NCBI GenBank assembly: GCA_017555585.1
Contig: JAFZGA010000017.1
Span: forward strand, 1 to 48,119
Direction of reading: 5' to 3'
DNA from: Bacteroidaceae bacterium
GTDB taxonomy: Bacteria > Bacteroidota > Bacteroidia > Bacteroidales > Bacteroidaceae
Length of the DNA: 48,119 nucleotides
The first letter of the stretch is position 1, and each line of letters begins with the position of its first letter. The notes beneath the pieces are model-generated. The model was not told the DNA's origin. It worked only from the letters and a program-made list of their open reading frames with translations, and ran no database searches. Positions 39,503 to 48,115 of this stretch are shown here, piece after piece. Position numbers and translations under genes: made by a program.

Positions 39503-40375
39503 ATGATGAACAATGTATACCTTAAGAAACTGCCACAATATGGTTTTGCTACCATACAGTCATCGTTGCAACAGTTCGTACAGCATGTCTACCAACTGCA
39601 ACACACTACCATATTCTACTGTATAAGCGGTGAAGCACTATTTACCATTGACGGCAACAAATTCCGTTTTACCCCCGGACAGATAATAATATGCCCTACA
39701 GGGTCAAACATCCTGCTGCTTGACATAACAAGCGATTTCTCGGCACGCCTGCTCGGACTTTCAAAGCATGTATGGCTTGCCGCGCGCAGTGCCATGTCGC
39801 CCGAGACCATGCAGAGCATAGAACGCAACACCCACCAAGGATGCAACAACGACTTTGAGAAAGAGTTTGTCGACAATATCTTCCGACAGATTGACATCAT
39901 TGACGCAGAGGCTTCGAGCTGCAACGAGAACAACGACTATCACCGCCAATGCATAATATTGGCAGTAAACACTCTATTGCTGTACATTCAGCGCATAAGC
40001 AAGAAGAATATACAGCCCATGAAGGAGTCAAGCATTTCGGGAAACAACGACAAGCTGTTCTACGAGTTTCGCAATCTGTTGGAAAGCAAGTTCCGCGAGA
40101 ACAGGTCAGTACAGTTCTATGCCAATGCATTGAAGATATCTACAAGACACCTGAACTCAATATGCCAGCGAGCAGGCGGACAGAACGCAAAGGAGATTAT
40201 CGACCACTACACCATAATAGAACTGCAGGTTGCACTCATGTACAGCCACAAGACATTCCAGGAACTGGTCAACGAATTCAAATTCCCCGACCAGAGTTAC
40301 CTCAACCGCTATTTCAAGCGCCATACAGGTTTTTCACTGTCGGAGTTCCGCACACACGGTGTGATGGTAGACTAA
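39503..40375 (+). CDS. AraC-family transcriptional regulator
   Basis: The protein is 290 residues from 39503 (ATGATG; the next Met is also possible). The N-terminal part looks like a cupin-type sensor (GEALFTIDGNKFRFTPGQIIICPTGSN). The C-terminal ~95 residues are the double helix-turn-helix DNA-binding domain: FYANALKISTRHLNSICQRAGGQNAKEIIDHYTI and the second helix-turn-helix ending FKFPDQSYLNRYFKRHTGFSLSEFR, the AraC signature. Its targets are unknown; nothing obviously regulated lies beside it. It ends at a shared hairpin with the glyS operon. Confidence 0.92.
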   Translation: MMNNVYLKKLPQYGFATIQSSLQQFVQHVYQLQHTTIFYCISGEALFTIDGNKFRFTPGQIIICPTGSNILLLDITSDFSARLLGLSKHVWLAARSAMSPETMQSIERNTHQGCNNDFEKEFVDNIFRQIDIIDAEASSCNENNDYHRQCIILAVNTLLLYIQRISKKNIQPMKESSISGNNDKLFYEFRNLLESKFRENRSVQFYANALKISTRHLNSICQRAGGQNAKEIIDHYTIIELQVALMYSHKTFQELVNEFKFPDQSYLNRYFKRHTGFSLSEFRTHGVMVD

Positions 40376-40410
40376 AAAAAATGGTTGCAATTCAATTGCA
40401 ACCATTTTTT
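40374..40410. terminator. Bidirectional hairpin terminator
   Basis: An A-run, ATGGTTGCAATT and its near-exact complement, and a T-run form a symmetrical hairpin between the converging regulator gene and the glyS-FKBP-DUF3467 operon. Confidence 0.85.
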
Positions 40411-40420
40411 ATACTTATTA

Positions 40421-40720
40421 TCAGGCATCGCCTTTATATCCGGGCGCTGCGGTAATGGCAGGACGTTCAGGCAATCTTATCTCACCGAACTGTGCCTCAT
40501 AGCGCATAAGATTATCGTGCAAGGCAAGCGCAAGACGCTTTGCATGCTCAGGAGTCATTATGATACGTGATTTCACCTGTGCCTTGGTAACACCAGGCAT
40601 CAAACGTACAAAATCCATTACAAACTCTGACGATGCATGTGCAATGATAGCGAGATTGGCATATGTACCCTCGGCAATCTCCTCTTTCAATTCTATCTGC
40701 AATTGATTTTCGTTCTTCAT
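40421..40720 (-). CDS. DUF3467 family protein
   Basis: The 99-residue soluble protein matches DUF3467 along nearly its whole length: IELKEEIAEGTYANLAIIAHASSEFVMDFVRLMPGV and KSRIIMTPEHAKRLALALHDNLMRYE. The family is widespread and short, with no established function. It is the last gene of a probable glyS-FKBP-DUF3467 operon, 12 bases after the FKBP gene. Confidence 0.9.
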   Translation of the reverse strand: MKNENQLQIELKEEIAEGTYANLAIIAHASSEFVMDFVRLMPGVTKAQVKSRIIMTPEHAKRLALALHDNLMRYEAQFGEIRLPERPAITAAPGYKGDA

Positions 40721-40732
40721 ATCAAACAGTTT

Positions 40733-41338
40733 TTATTTTGTTCCAACGGGATAAAACGATACGAGATTTATCTCAAACACCAAAGCCGAATATGCAGGTA
40801 TACCGGATGTCGTCTCGGCACCATAACCCAAATTTGCCGGTATATATACACGCCATATATCACCGCTATAAGGTGTTGTACCCGCAACCATGTGCTGGAC
40901 TGCAGTACAGAAACCAGGAACAGTTCCACGCAATGGCAACTTTACCGGAACATCGAACTCGGGATCAAGTTCCCCCTCGTAGCTGCTGTCGAAAAGATAG
41001 CCCTTAGGATAACCTTTTGACGGCATCAGTCTACCGCTATAGTTCACATTGACTGTATCGGTATATGCAGGATGCCCTGTCCCGTCACCGGCTTGCAACA
41101 CATGGCAATATACATTATATTCATTGGCATGCTCCTTGCCCTCATCAAGGCCTGTCGCCGGGAATATCTTCCAGTTGCCGTCGCTGTTGGCGCGGGCAAC
41201 AGAAGCTATCGAATCAATGAATGCAATGTTCCTGTTCTGCCAATCGTCAAATTCGCTCACCTCAACAGTCTCCTCGCACGAGGTGAATCCGAAGAGAGCA
41301 ATTGACAGAAAAAGAAATAATACCTTCAAATCTTTCAT
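40733..41338 (-). CDS. FKBP-type peptidyl-prolyl isomerase, lipoprotein
   Basis: The 201-residue protein has a lipoprotein signal ending LFGFTSC (Cys21). After a helical N-terminal segment comes an FKBP domain at about residues 75-195: VNVNYSGRLM, YLFDSSYEGE, VPGFCTAVQHMVAGTTPYSGDIWRVYIPANLGYGAE and ALVFEINLVSF. The Tyr, Phe, Val, Trp-type pocket residues are conserved. It folds envelope proteins by proline isomerisation in the periplasm or at the outer membrane. It starts 13 bases after glyS. Confidence 0.9.
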   Translation of the reverse strand: MKDLKVLFLFLSIALFGFTSCEETVEVSEFDDWQNRNIAFIDSIASVARANSDGNWKIFPATGLDEGKEHANEYNVYCHVLQAGDGTGHPAYTDTVNVNYSGRLMPSKGYPKGYLFDSSYEGELDPEFDVPVKLPLRGTVPGFCTAVQHMVAGTTPYSGDIWRVYIPANLGYGAETTSGIPAYSALVFEINLVSFYPVGTK

Positions 41339-41351
41339 CTCAACCTACGTA

Positions 41352-42893
41352 TTAAGACAATTTCTTCAAAAGAGAAGTAATGCTTACGTTATCCTGGATA
41401 ATGTCACGCAAATCGCTGATTGCAACACGACGCTGCTCCATAGAATCACGCTCACGCAATGTCACCATGCCGTCCTCCAATGTCTGGTGGTCAACAGTAA
41501 CACAATATGGAGTACCGATAGCATCCATACGACGATAACGCTTGCCGATAGAATCCTTCTCCTCGTAATAACAGTTGAAGTTGAACTTGAGTTCATTCAT
41601 GATCTCGCGTGCCTTCTCGGGCAGACCGTCTTTCTTCACAAGAGGAAGAACTGCAAGTTTCACAGGTGCAAGAGCTGCAGGCAGACGGAGAACAACACGT
41701 GTCTCGCCATTCTCGAGCTGCTCCTCGCAGTATGATGCACACATAACACTCAAGAACATACGGTCAACACCAATAGATGTTTCTATTACATATGGAACGT
41801 AGCTTTCGTTTGTTTCAGGATCGAAATACTTGATATTCTTGCCTGAGAACTTCTCATGCTGGCCAAGGTCAAAGTTTGTACGTGAGTGGATACCCTCTAC
41901 CTCCTTGAAGCCGAAAGGCATGCGGAACTCGATATCGGTTGCGGCATTTGCATAGTGTGCCAACTTCTCATGGTCGTGATAACGGTAAGCATCGTCACCG
42001 AAACCAAGAGCCTTGTGCCATGCAAGACGTGTTTCCTTCCACTTGTTGAACCACTCGAGCTCACTGCCGGGACGTACAAAGAACTGCATTTCCATCTGCT
42101 CGAACTCACGCATACGGAAGATGAACTGACGTGCAACGATTTCGTTACGGAAAGCCTTACCAATCTGAGCGATACCGAATGGAACACGCATACGGCCTGT
42201 CTTCTGTACGTTGAGGTAGTTCACAAAGATACCCTGAGCTGTTTCAGGACGCAAATATATCTTCATTGCACCATCAGCTGTAGAACCCATATCGGTAGAG
42301 AACATAAGGTTGAACTGGCGTACCTCGGTCCAGTTGCGTGTACCTGAAATTGGACAAGCAATCTCCTCGTCAATGATTATCTGACGTAACTCGTCAAGAT
42401 CCATTGCATTGAGAGCCTTTGCAAAACGCTCCTGGAGAGCATCGCGCTTGGCCTTCTCGGCAAGCACCTTAGGATTTGTCTCCATGAAAAGCTCACGGTT
42501 GAAAGAGTCACCGAAACGCTTTGCAGCCTTTGCAGCCTCCTTATCCATCTTCTCCTCGTACTTTGCTATCTGTTCCTCGATAAGGACATCGGCACGGTAA
42601 CGCTTCTTTGAATCGCGGTTGTCGATAAGAGGATCGTTGAACGCATCGACGTGACCTGAAGCCTTCCAAATTGTCGGGTGCATAAAAATTGCAGAATCGA
42701 TACCCACGATATTATCGTTCAGAAGTACCATACTCTGCCACCAATAGGTCTTGATATTGTTCTTCAGCTCCACACCCATCTGACCATAGTCATAGACAGC
42801 ACCCAAGCCATCATAGATATCACTTGATGGGAACACGAAACCATACTCCTTGCAATGCGCAACTACTTTCTTAAAAACATCTTCCTGTGCCAT
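41352..42893 (-). CDS. glyS: Glycyl-tRNA synthetase (alpha2 type)
   Basis: The 513-residue class II synthetase is of the single-chain homodimeric type also found in archaea and eukaryotes, not the alpha2beta2 bacterial form. N-terminal FPSSDIYDGLGAVYDYGQMGVELKNNIK is typical; motif 2 lies around AFRNEIVARQFIFRMREFEQMEMQFF, and RPETAQGIFVNYLNV and the motif 3 segment ETSIGVDRMFLS are clear. The C-terminal anticodon-binding domain begins near residue 405 (LAPVKLAVLPLVKK). A TATCTTTG -7 box (complement of 42933-42940) precedes it. It heads the glyS-FKBP-DUF3467 operon. Confidence 0.97.
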   Translation of the reverse strand: MAQEDVFKKVVAHCKEYGFVFPSSDIYDGLGAVYDYGQMGVELKNNIKTYWWQSMVLLNDNIVGIDSAIFMHPTIWKASGHVDAFNDPLIDNRDSKKRYRADVLIEEQIAKYEEKMDKEAAKAAKRFGDSFNRELFMETNPKVLAEKAKRDALQERFAKALNAMDLDELRQIIIDEEIACPISGTRNWTEVRQFNLMFSTDMGSTADGAMKIYLRPETAQGIFVNYLNVQKTGRMRVPFGIAQIGKAFRNEIVARQFIFRMREFEQMEMQFFVRPGSELEWFNKWKETRLAWHKALGFGDDAYRYHDHEKLAHYANAATDIEFRMPFGFKEVEGIHSRTNFDLGQHEKFSGKNIKYFDPETNESYVPYVIETSIGVDRMFLSVMCASYCEEQLENGETRVVLRLPAALAPVKLAVLPLVKKDGLPEKAREIMNELKFNFNCYYEEKDSIGKRYRRMDAIGTPYCVTVDHQTLEDGMVTLRERDSMEQRRVAISDLRDIIQDNVSITSLLKKLS

Positions 42894-42932
42894 AGTATTA
42901 TATTATTATATTATTTTCTAAAAATTTAGACG

Positions 42933-42940
42933 CAAAGATA
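42933..42940 (-). promoter_or_regulatory. -7 box of the glyS operon
   Basis: The complement reads TATCTTTG, a perfect -7 element 40 bases upstream of the glyS ATG. No clear -33 TTTG at regular spacing. Confidence 0.55.
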
Positions 42941-43020
42941 ATTAATTTTCGGATAAAATCATTGGCCGGTTTCGTATAATTGACCAAATAGAGCAAAAAA
43001 GAGCGCGAATGAGCATCAAA

Positions 43021-43052
43021 TTTCATTATTTCGTTAAATTTTACTACATTTG
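43021..43052 (+). promoter_or_regulatory. Promoter of parC
   Basis: TTTC (43021-43024), 20 bases, TACATTTG (43045-43052): perfect -7 box, one mismatch at -33, correct spacing. Because it overlaps the beginning of the longest open frame (ATG at 43009), it decides for the ATG at 43087 as the true start. Confidence 0.75.
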
Positions 43053-43086
43053 CGATAAATTGAGAATATTCTTGATCATACAGATT

Positions 43087-45762
43087 ATGGACTACAACGA
43101 ATTTGACGGAAATATCGAAGAGGAGAATTTCAACGAAGAAATGCCGAACGATGATATAAATGCCAACGAAAAAGAGGAAAGCGGCATACATCACCACGAC
43201 AGCAAGGGCGACGACAAGACCCACAAGTTGACCGGCATGTACAAGAACTGGTTCCTGGACTATGCTTCGTACGTTATCCTGGAACGTGCCGTTCCACACA
43301 TGTACGACGGTCTGAAACCGGTACAGAGACGAATTCTCCACGCTATGCGCGAACTTGACGATGGCCGTTACAACAAAGTTGCAAACGTTGTGGGACATAC
43401 CATGCAGTACCACCCTCACGGTGATGCCTCAATTGCCGGTGCATTGGTACAGATGGGACAGAAGGACTATCTCATCGACTGCCAGGGTAACTGGGGTAAC
43501 ATCTTGACCGGCGACTCTGCAGCTGCGCCACGATACATCGAGGCACGACTGTCTCATTTCGCACACGATGTAGTGTTCAACCCAAAGACAACTGAATGGA
43601 AACTGTCGTACGACGGACGCAACAAGGAGCCTATCACCCTGCCGGTGAAATTCCCGTTGCTACTGATACACGGTGTCGAAGGTATTGCAGTAGGATTGTC
43701 GTCAAAGATACTGCCACACAACTTCAACGAGGTTTGTGATGCAGCTATCGCATACCTGAGAAAAGAGGAATTCCATCTGTATCCCGACTTCCAGACAGGC
43801 GGTAGCATGGACGTATCACGCTACAACGACGGCGACCGTACCGGACGCGTGAGAATACGTGCAAAGATTTCAAAATCGGAAGACAACAAGACGCTGACAA
43901 TAACCGAAATACCTTTCGGAAAAACCACACCTTTGGTTATCGAGTCAATCCTCAAGGCTGTGGACAACGGCAAAATAAAGATACGCAAGGTCGATGACAA
44001 CACCTCGGACAAGGTCGAGATTCTTGTACAACTTGCACCGGGTGTCTCGAGCGACAAGACCATTGACGCACTGTATGCATTTACCGACTGCGAGATAAGC
44101 ATAACACCATGCTGTTGTGTCATAGACAACCACACACCGGTATTCTTGACCGTAAGCGAGCTATTGCGCCGCTCGGTTGGCAGCACAAAGGAGCTGTTGC
44201 GTCTTGAACTGCAGATACGCAAGGGCGAATTGCTCGAACAGTTGCATTTCGCTTCGCTTGAGAGCATATTCATCGAAGAGCGCATATACAAGGACAAGGA
44301 GTTCGAACAGGCACCCGATATGGATTCGGCACTTACACACATTGACAAACGCCTTGAACCATACAAGCAGGATTTCATTCGCGAAATAACACGCGACGAC
44401 CTGTTGCGCCTGATGGAAATAAAGATGGCACGCATACTGCGTTTCAACAAGGACAAGGCCGAAGAACTAATAGCAAGACTCAAGAAAGATATTGCCGAAA
44501 TAGACAAACAGCTTGGCCAGATGACAGCTGTAACCATTAAATGGTTTACAATGCTCAAGGAGAAGTATGGTGCACGTTATCCACGACAGACCGAGATACG
44601 CAACTTCGACAATATCGTTGCTGCAAAGGTTGTGGAGGCAAACCAGAAGTTGTACATCAACCGTGCCGAGGGATTCATCGGAACATCACTGAAGAAGGAC
44701 GAGTTCGTCACTAACTGTTCCGACATGGACGATATTATCCTCTTCTACAAGGACGGAAAGTACAAGATAGTCAAGGTCAGCGAGAAACTTTTTGTCGGCA
44801 AGAACGTTATACATGTCGATGTGTTCAAGAAGAACGACAAGCGCACGATATATAACGTGGTTTACCGCGACGGCAAGAACGGCATACACTATATGAAACG
44901 TTTTGCAGCAACAGGTATGACACGTGACAGGGAATATGACCTGACACAGGGCACTCCGGGTTCAAAGATCGCATACTTCACCTCCAACCCCAACGGCGAA
45001 GCCGAAGTGATTAAGGTAATCCTCAAGCCTAACCCGCGCCTGCGCAACTCAATCATAGAGAGGGATTTCAGTACAATAGCCATAAAAGGACGCCAGTCTA
45101 TGGGTAACATACTCACAAAGAACGAGGTGTTGCGCATAACATTGAAAAAGCACGGAAGCTCGACACTTGGCGGACGACATGTGTGGTTTGACCGCGATAT
45201 CCTGCGTATAAACTTCGACAACCACGGCGAATACCTGGGAGAGTTCCATAACGACGAAAAGATACTTGCAATACGCAAGAACGGCGAGTTCGACATATCA
45301 CCGGTGGATTTGAACAACCACTATGATGACGATCTCATGGTTATCGAGAAGTTCGACCCAAACAAGGTATGGAGCGCGGCACTGTACGATGCTTCGCAGC
45401 AAGGATATCCTTATATAAAGAGATTCACACTCGAAGCCAATGCCCGCAGACAGAACTGCCTTGGAGAGAACAAGGACAACCAGCTCATATGGTTCTCGGA
45501 CACACCGTTCCCACGCATACAGGTGATGTTCGGAGGCAACGACAATTTCCGCGAGCCTTTGGTAATAGAAGTTGACGAATTCATTGCCGTAAAGAGCTTC
45601 AAAGCACGTGGAAAACGACTGACGACATTCGAAATAGACGAGATCATCGAGCTTGAGCCGACTAAGCTTCCGCCACCACCGGAAATAACAGAAGAGCCGG
45701 CGAGCGAAAACATAACAAATGATGAAGAGCCGGAACAGCTGACTCTTTTTGACGGAGAATGA
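43087..45762 (+). CDS. parC: DNA topoisomerase IV subunit A (Bacteroidota type)
   Basis: The 891-residue type IIA topoisomerase A subunit starts after an acidic ~45-residue leader. The breakage-reunion domain begins at YKNWFLDYASYVILERAVP; the active-site Tyr150 lies in AAAPRYIEARLS. The C-terminal half forms the DNA-wrapping beta-pinwheel. It decatenates daughter chromosomes together with ParE, which is not in the window. Two oddities: the quinolone-contact positions read HPHGDASIAG (Ala114 and Gly118 instead of Ser and Asp/Glu), and the C-terminus ends EQLTLFDGE, resembling a sliding-clamp-binding peptide. It overlaps the next gene by ATGA. Confidence 0.93.
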   Translation: MDYNEFDGNIEEENFNEEMPNDDINANEKEESGIHHHDSKGDDKTHKLTGMYKNWFLDYASYVILERAVPHMYDGLKPVQRRILHAMRELDDGRYNKVANVVGHTMQYHPHGDASIAGALVQMGQKDYLIDCQGNWGNILTGDSAAAPRYIEARLSHFAHDVVFNPKTTEWKLSYDGRNKEPITLPVKFPLLLIHGVEGIAVGLSSKILPHNFNEVCDAAIAYLRKEEFHLYPDFQTGGSMDVSRYNDGDRTGRVRIRAKISKSEDNKTLTITEIPFGKTTPLVIESILKAVDNGKIKIRKVDDNTSDKVEILVQLAPGVSSDKTIDALYAFTDCEISITPCCCVIDNHTPVFLTVSELLRRSVGSTKELLRLELQIRKGELLEQLHFASLESIFIEERIYKDKEFEQAPDMDSALTHIDKRLEPYKQDFIREITRDDLLRLMEIKMARILRFNKDKAEELIARLKKDIAEIDKQLGQMTAVTIKWFTMLKEKYGARYPRQTEIRNFDNIVAAKVVEANQKLYINRAEGFIGTSLKKDEFVTNCSDMDDIILFYKDGKYKIVKVSEKLFVGKNVIHVDVFKKNDKRTIYNVVYRDGKNGIHYMKRFAATGMTRDREYDLTQGTPGSKIAYFTSNPNGEAEVIKVILKPNPRLRNSIIERDFSTIAIKGRQSMGNILTKNEVLRITLKKHGSSTLGGRHVWFDRDILRINFDNHGEYLGEFHNDEKILAIRKNGEFDISPVDLNNHYDDDLMVIEKFDPNKVWSAALYDASQQGYPYIKRFTLEANARRQNCLGENKDNQLIWFSDTPFPRIQVMFGGNDNFREPLVIEVDEFIAVKSFKARGKRLTTFEIDEIIELEPTKLPPPPEITEEPASENITNDEEPEQLTLFDGE

Positions 45763-46613
45763 GAAAATTCAGAACAATAATTGCGCTTTTGTCATTGCTG
45801 ATACCGGTAATGACAAAAGCGCAGTTTGCTATAAGCGACACCATCAGGACAGAAAGGATTGTAGTAAAAAGCGCGCAGTTCGGTGTGTCGTTGCAGAACA
45901 ACCTCGACACCTATCTGAGCGACTACAAATATACCGGGGGTGGCATACATTTCTCGCACGAGAGCTTCCGCGATGCCCGCACCGGTAACTACCGATGGAA
46001 ATACCAAATACTGTTCAACAGCCGCGCAGGCTTTAACATGCAGGAGGGCAACATCCAACTTGCAGGCATCGTCGGTTGCAGCTGGAGCGGATATCATCCG
46101 TTCAAAATAGGCAAAAGATTACAACTGCTTGCCGGAGCACAGATACAGCTCGAAGGAGGAGCCCTGTACAACCTCAGCAACGGCAACAACCCTGTCGCGG
46201 CAAAACTGCGCACCGCCATTGCAGCTTCAGGAATGGCCATATACCGTTTTCCCGTATTCAAGAGCGATTGGATTGCACGATACCAACTTGACATACCATT
46301 GGCAGGAGTAATGTTCGCACCCGAATTCGGGCAATCATACTACGAAATGAGTTTGGGACACATTGGAGGAATAGTCTCTTTTGCATACCCATTGAACAAC
46401 CCGTCGTGGCGACACATGCTTTCACTCGACATCCCGTTGCACGTAAAGCACCACAGCACGACACTGCGACTCTCATATATCGCCGACCTCTACCAGAGCA
46501 ACATCAACCACATACGTTGCCACATGTACCACCATGCGATAACATTCGGCTTCGTAAGGACAATATTCAAAATAAAGAGAGAAAACCTTTTAAAAGCATA
46601 TTCTCCATATTAA
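45759..46613 (+). CDS. DUF3316-like secreted beta-rich protein
   Basis: The 284-residue protein has a signal peptide ending MTKAQ. The body is beta-rich with alternating hydrophobic residues (YKYTGGGIHFSHESFRDAR, KIGKRLQLLAGAQIQLEGGALYN, HMLSLDIPLHVKHHSTTLRLSYIADLYQSN) and looks like an outer-membrane barrel of modest size. It resembles the DUF3316 family, whose function is unknown. Translation is coupled to parC by a 4-base overlap, an unusual pairing of a topoisomerase with an envelope protein. The S41 peptidase gene follows after 4 bases. Confidence 0.7.
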   Translation: MRKFRTIIALLSLLIPVMTKAQFAISDTIRTERIVVKSAQFGVSLQNNLDTYLSDYKYTGGGIHFSHESFRDARTGNYRWKYQILFNSRAGFNMQEGNIQLAGIVGCSWSGYHPFKIGKRLQLLAGAQIQLEGGALYNLSNGNNPVAAKLRTAIAASGMAIYRFPVFKSDWIARYQLDIPLAGVMFAPEFGQSYYEMSLGHIGGIVSFAYPLNNPSWRHMLSLDIPLHVKHHSTTLRLSYIADLYQSNINHIRCHMYHHAITFGFVRTIFKIKRENLLKAYSPY

Positions 46614-46617
46614 AAAG

Positions 46618-47652
46618 ATGTTCAAGAAAATATTCATAGCAATAATCACCGCATCGGTAATACTTGCAGGCTGTATCGGTGAAGAGAATTACGAGAACTC
46701 GTACAAAGGCAATTTCGAGGCACTATGGAAAATAGTCGACGAGCGGTACTGCTTTTTCGACATCGCCGAGAAAGAGTTCGGGCTCGACTGGAACGACATA
46801 TACGACAAGTACAGCCCTATAGCCGACACATGCAAGAACGAAGCCGAGTTGTTCGATGTATTAGGAGACATGCTTGGCGAACTGCGTGACGGACATGTCA
46901 ATCTGACATCCATGTACGGAACAAGCTTCTATTGGGATTGGCAGCTCGACTACCCTATAAATTTCAGCGATTCCATACAACGCAACTATCTGGGCAAGGA
47001 TTTCAGAATAACCAACGGCATAAAATACACCGCTCTGGAAGACAGCATAGGATATGCATATTACGGGAGTTTCTCGGGCGGACTGAGCATAAACAACCTC
47101 TCAATGATGTTGCTCAACCTCAAGGAGACAAAAGGTCTTATTATAGACGTACGCAACAATGGAGGCGGACTTATAACCACCGCAGAAGCCTTGGCATCAG
47201 CATTTACCGACAAGAAGATACATTGTGGATACATGCAACACAAGACCGGCCCCGGACACAACGACTTTTCCGAGCCCGAAAAGATATATCTTAAACCGTC
47301 AGAAGGGGTGATATGGCTACGCCCCGTTGTTGTCCTGACGAACCGTGGCGTTTACAGCGCAGCCAACCATTTTGTCATGCTCATGAAAGAGTTGCCGAAT
47401 GTCCTTATATTGGGAGACACGACCGGCGGAGGCAGTGGCATGCCCATGAGCAGCACCCTACCCAACGGCTGGAGTATACGACTGTCGGCATGCCCCACGC
47501 TCGATGCACAAGGCAACTGTACGGAATTCGGCATTGAACCCGACCTGCACGTTGACATATCAAGCCATGACTGGAATAATGGCAGAGACACCATGATTGA
47601 AGCTGCAAAAACAATTATTTTAGAGTATTATGAGAAAAAAGAAGGGCAATAA
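46618..47652 (+). CDS. S41-family (C-terminal processing type) peptidase, lipoprotein
   Basis: The 344-residue protein has a lipoprotein signal ending VILAGC (Cys20). The S41 domain follows: an N-terminal helical cap (FEALWKIVDERYCFFD, LGDMLGELRDGHVNL), then GLIIDVRNNGGGLITTAEALASAF, VVVLTNRGVYSAANHFVMLMKEL with the likely nucleophile Ser, and GDTTGGGSGMP with the loop after it. A PDZ domain, usual in CtpA/Prc, is not obvious in the short region between cap and core. It probably acts on envelope proteins. Last gene of the parC operon; the tRNA-Leu region follows. Confidence 0.87.
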   Translation: MFKKIFIAIITASVILAGCIGEENYENSYKGNFEALWKIVDERYCFFDIAEKEFGLDWNDIYDKYSPIADTCKNEAELFDVLGDMLGELRDGHVNLTSMYGTSFYWDWQLDYPINFSDSIQRNYLGKDFRITNGIKYTALEDSIGYAYYGSFSGGLSINNLSMMLLNLKETKGLIIDVRNNGGGLITTAEALASAFTDKKIHCGYMQHKTGPGHNDFSEPEKIYLKPSEGVIWLRPVVVLTNRGVYSAANHFVMLMKELPNVLILGDTTGGGSGMPMSSTLPNGWSIRLSACPTLDAQGNCTEFGIEPDLHVDISSHDWNNGRDTMIEAAKTIILEYYEKKEGQ

Positions 47653-47676
47653 GGGTGATAATTCAAAAAAATCATT

Positions 47677-47789
47677 TACCTTTGCACTCGAAAGATGCGA
47701 AGACAAGCATCACTCGTTGTAAAACCTGCAAGTAAATTTGCGTTTCACTCGTTTGCATTGTCTTTGCACCCCGAAAGATAAAAACAGTC
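47677..47789 (+). promoter_or_regulatory. Tandem promoter-like boxes upstream of tRNA-Leu
   Basis: Three -7-like boxes follow each other: TACCTTTG (47677-47684, running into CACTCG), TAAATTTG (47733-47740) and TGTCTTTG (47759-47766). The last has TTTG at 47737-47740, 18 bases upstream, and fits a start near 47773. TTTGCACTCGAAAGAT (47681) and TTTGCACCCCGAAAGAT (47763) are 82 bases apart, so this is a repeat of the type seen before the HAD gene. Confidence 0.6.
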
Positions 47790-47871
47790 GCGCGTGTGGC
47801 GAAATTGGTAGACGCGCCAGACTTAGGATCTGGTGTTTTGCGACGTGTAGGTTCGAGTCCTATCACGCGCA
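47790..47871 (+). tRNA. tRNA-Leu (anticodon UAG)
   Basis: A class II tRNA with acceptor stem GCGCGTG / CACGCGC (47790-47796 / 47864-47870), D-arm GGCGAAATTGGTAGACGC, anticodon stem CCAGA/TCTGG with loop CTTAGGA (anticodon TAG), a variable arm and T-arm GGTTCGAGTCC. CCA is not encoded. It reads CUN leucine codons. Confidence 0.96.
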
Positions 47872-47880
47872 CGATTGGAC

Positions 47881-47916
47881 AAAAGAGGAATTTTCGAGAG
47901 AATTTTCCTCTTTTTT
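47881..47916 (+). terminator. Terminator of tRNA-Leu
   Basis: AAAAGAGGAA (47881-47890) pairs with TTCCTCTTTT (47905-47914) around an imperfect inner stem and continues into a T-run. Confidence 0.8.
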
Positions 47917-48046
47917 ATTTTTGTAATTCACTGATAATCGGGCGATTATAGGCTCACCAGCAAACTCTAGGGGGAGGAGGTCTTTCATAAATAATTCTCA
48001 ACCTTCACATTACTATCTTGTATTCCATTTCTTGTCGTTATTTATT

Positions 48047-48069
48047 GTTCTTTTGGCGGCCAAAAGAAC
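48047..48069. repeat. Palindromic TTTTGGC-G-GCCAAAA element
   Basis: GTTCTTTTGGC and GCCAAAAGAAC are exact complements around a single G. Palindromes of this wording, followed by CGAAAAGCCCC as here, recur in intergenic DNA of Bacteroidales as I remember it. Function is unknown. Confidence 0.55.
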
Positions 48070-48088
48070 GAAAAGCCCCGGCACAGAA

Positions 48089-48115
48089 CAAAGATGTGAT
48101 TAAACGAGTGAAACG
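48089..48115 (-). repeat. Minus-strand copy of the promoter-like repeat
   Basis: The complement reads CGTTTCACTCGTTT, then AATCACATCTTTG. The first 14 bases are identical to 47741-47754 upstream of tRNA-Leu, and both continue after 5-6 unmatched bases into TCTTTG. The copy here points leftward. Confidence 0.6.

Noticed and set aside
43009-43086. Longer N-terminus for ParC
   Set aside because: The added 26 codons overlap the TTTC-N20-TACATTTG promoter and would not be in the mRNA.
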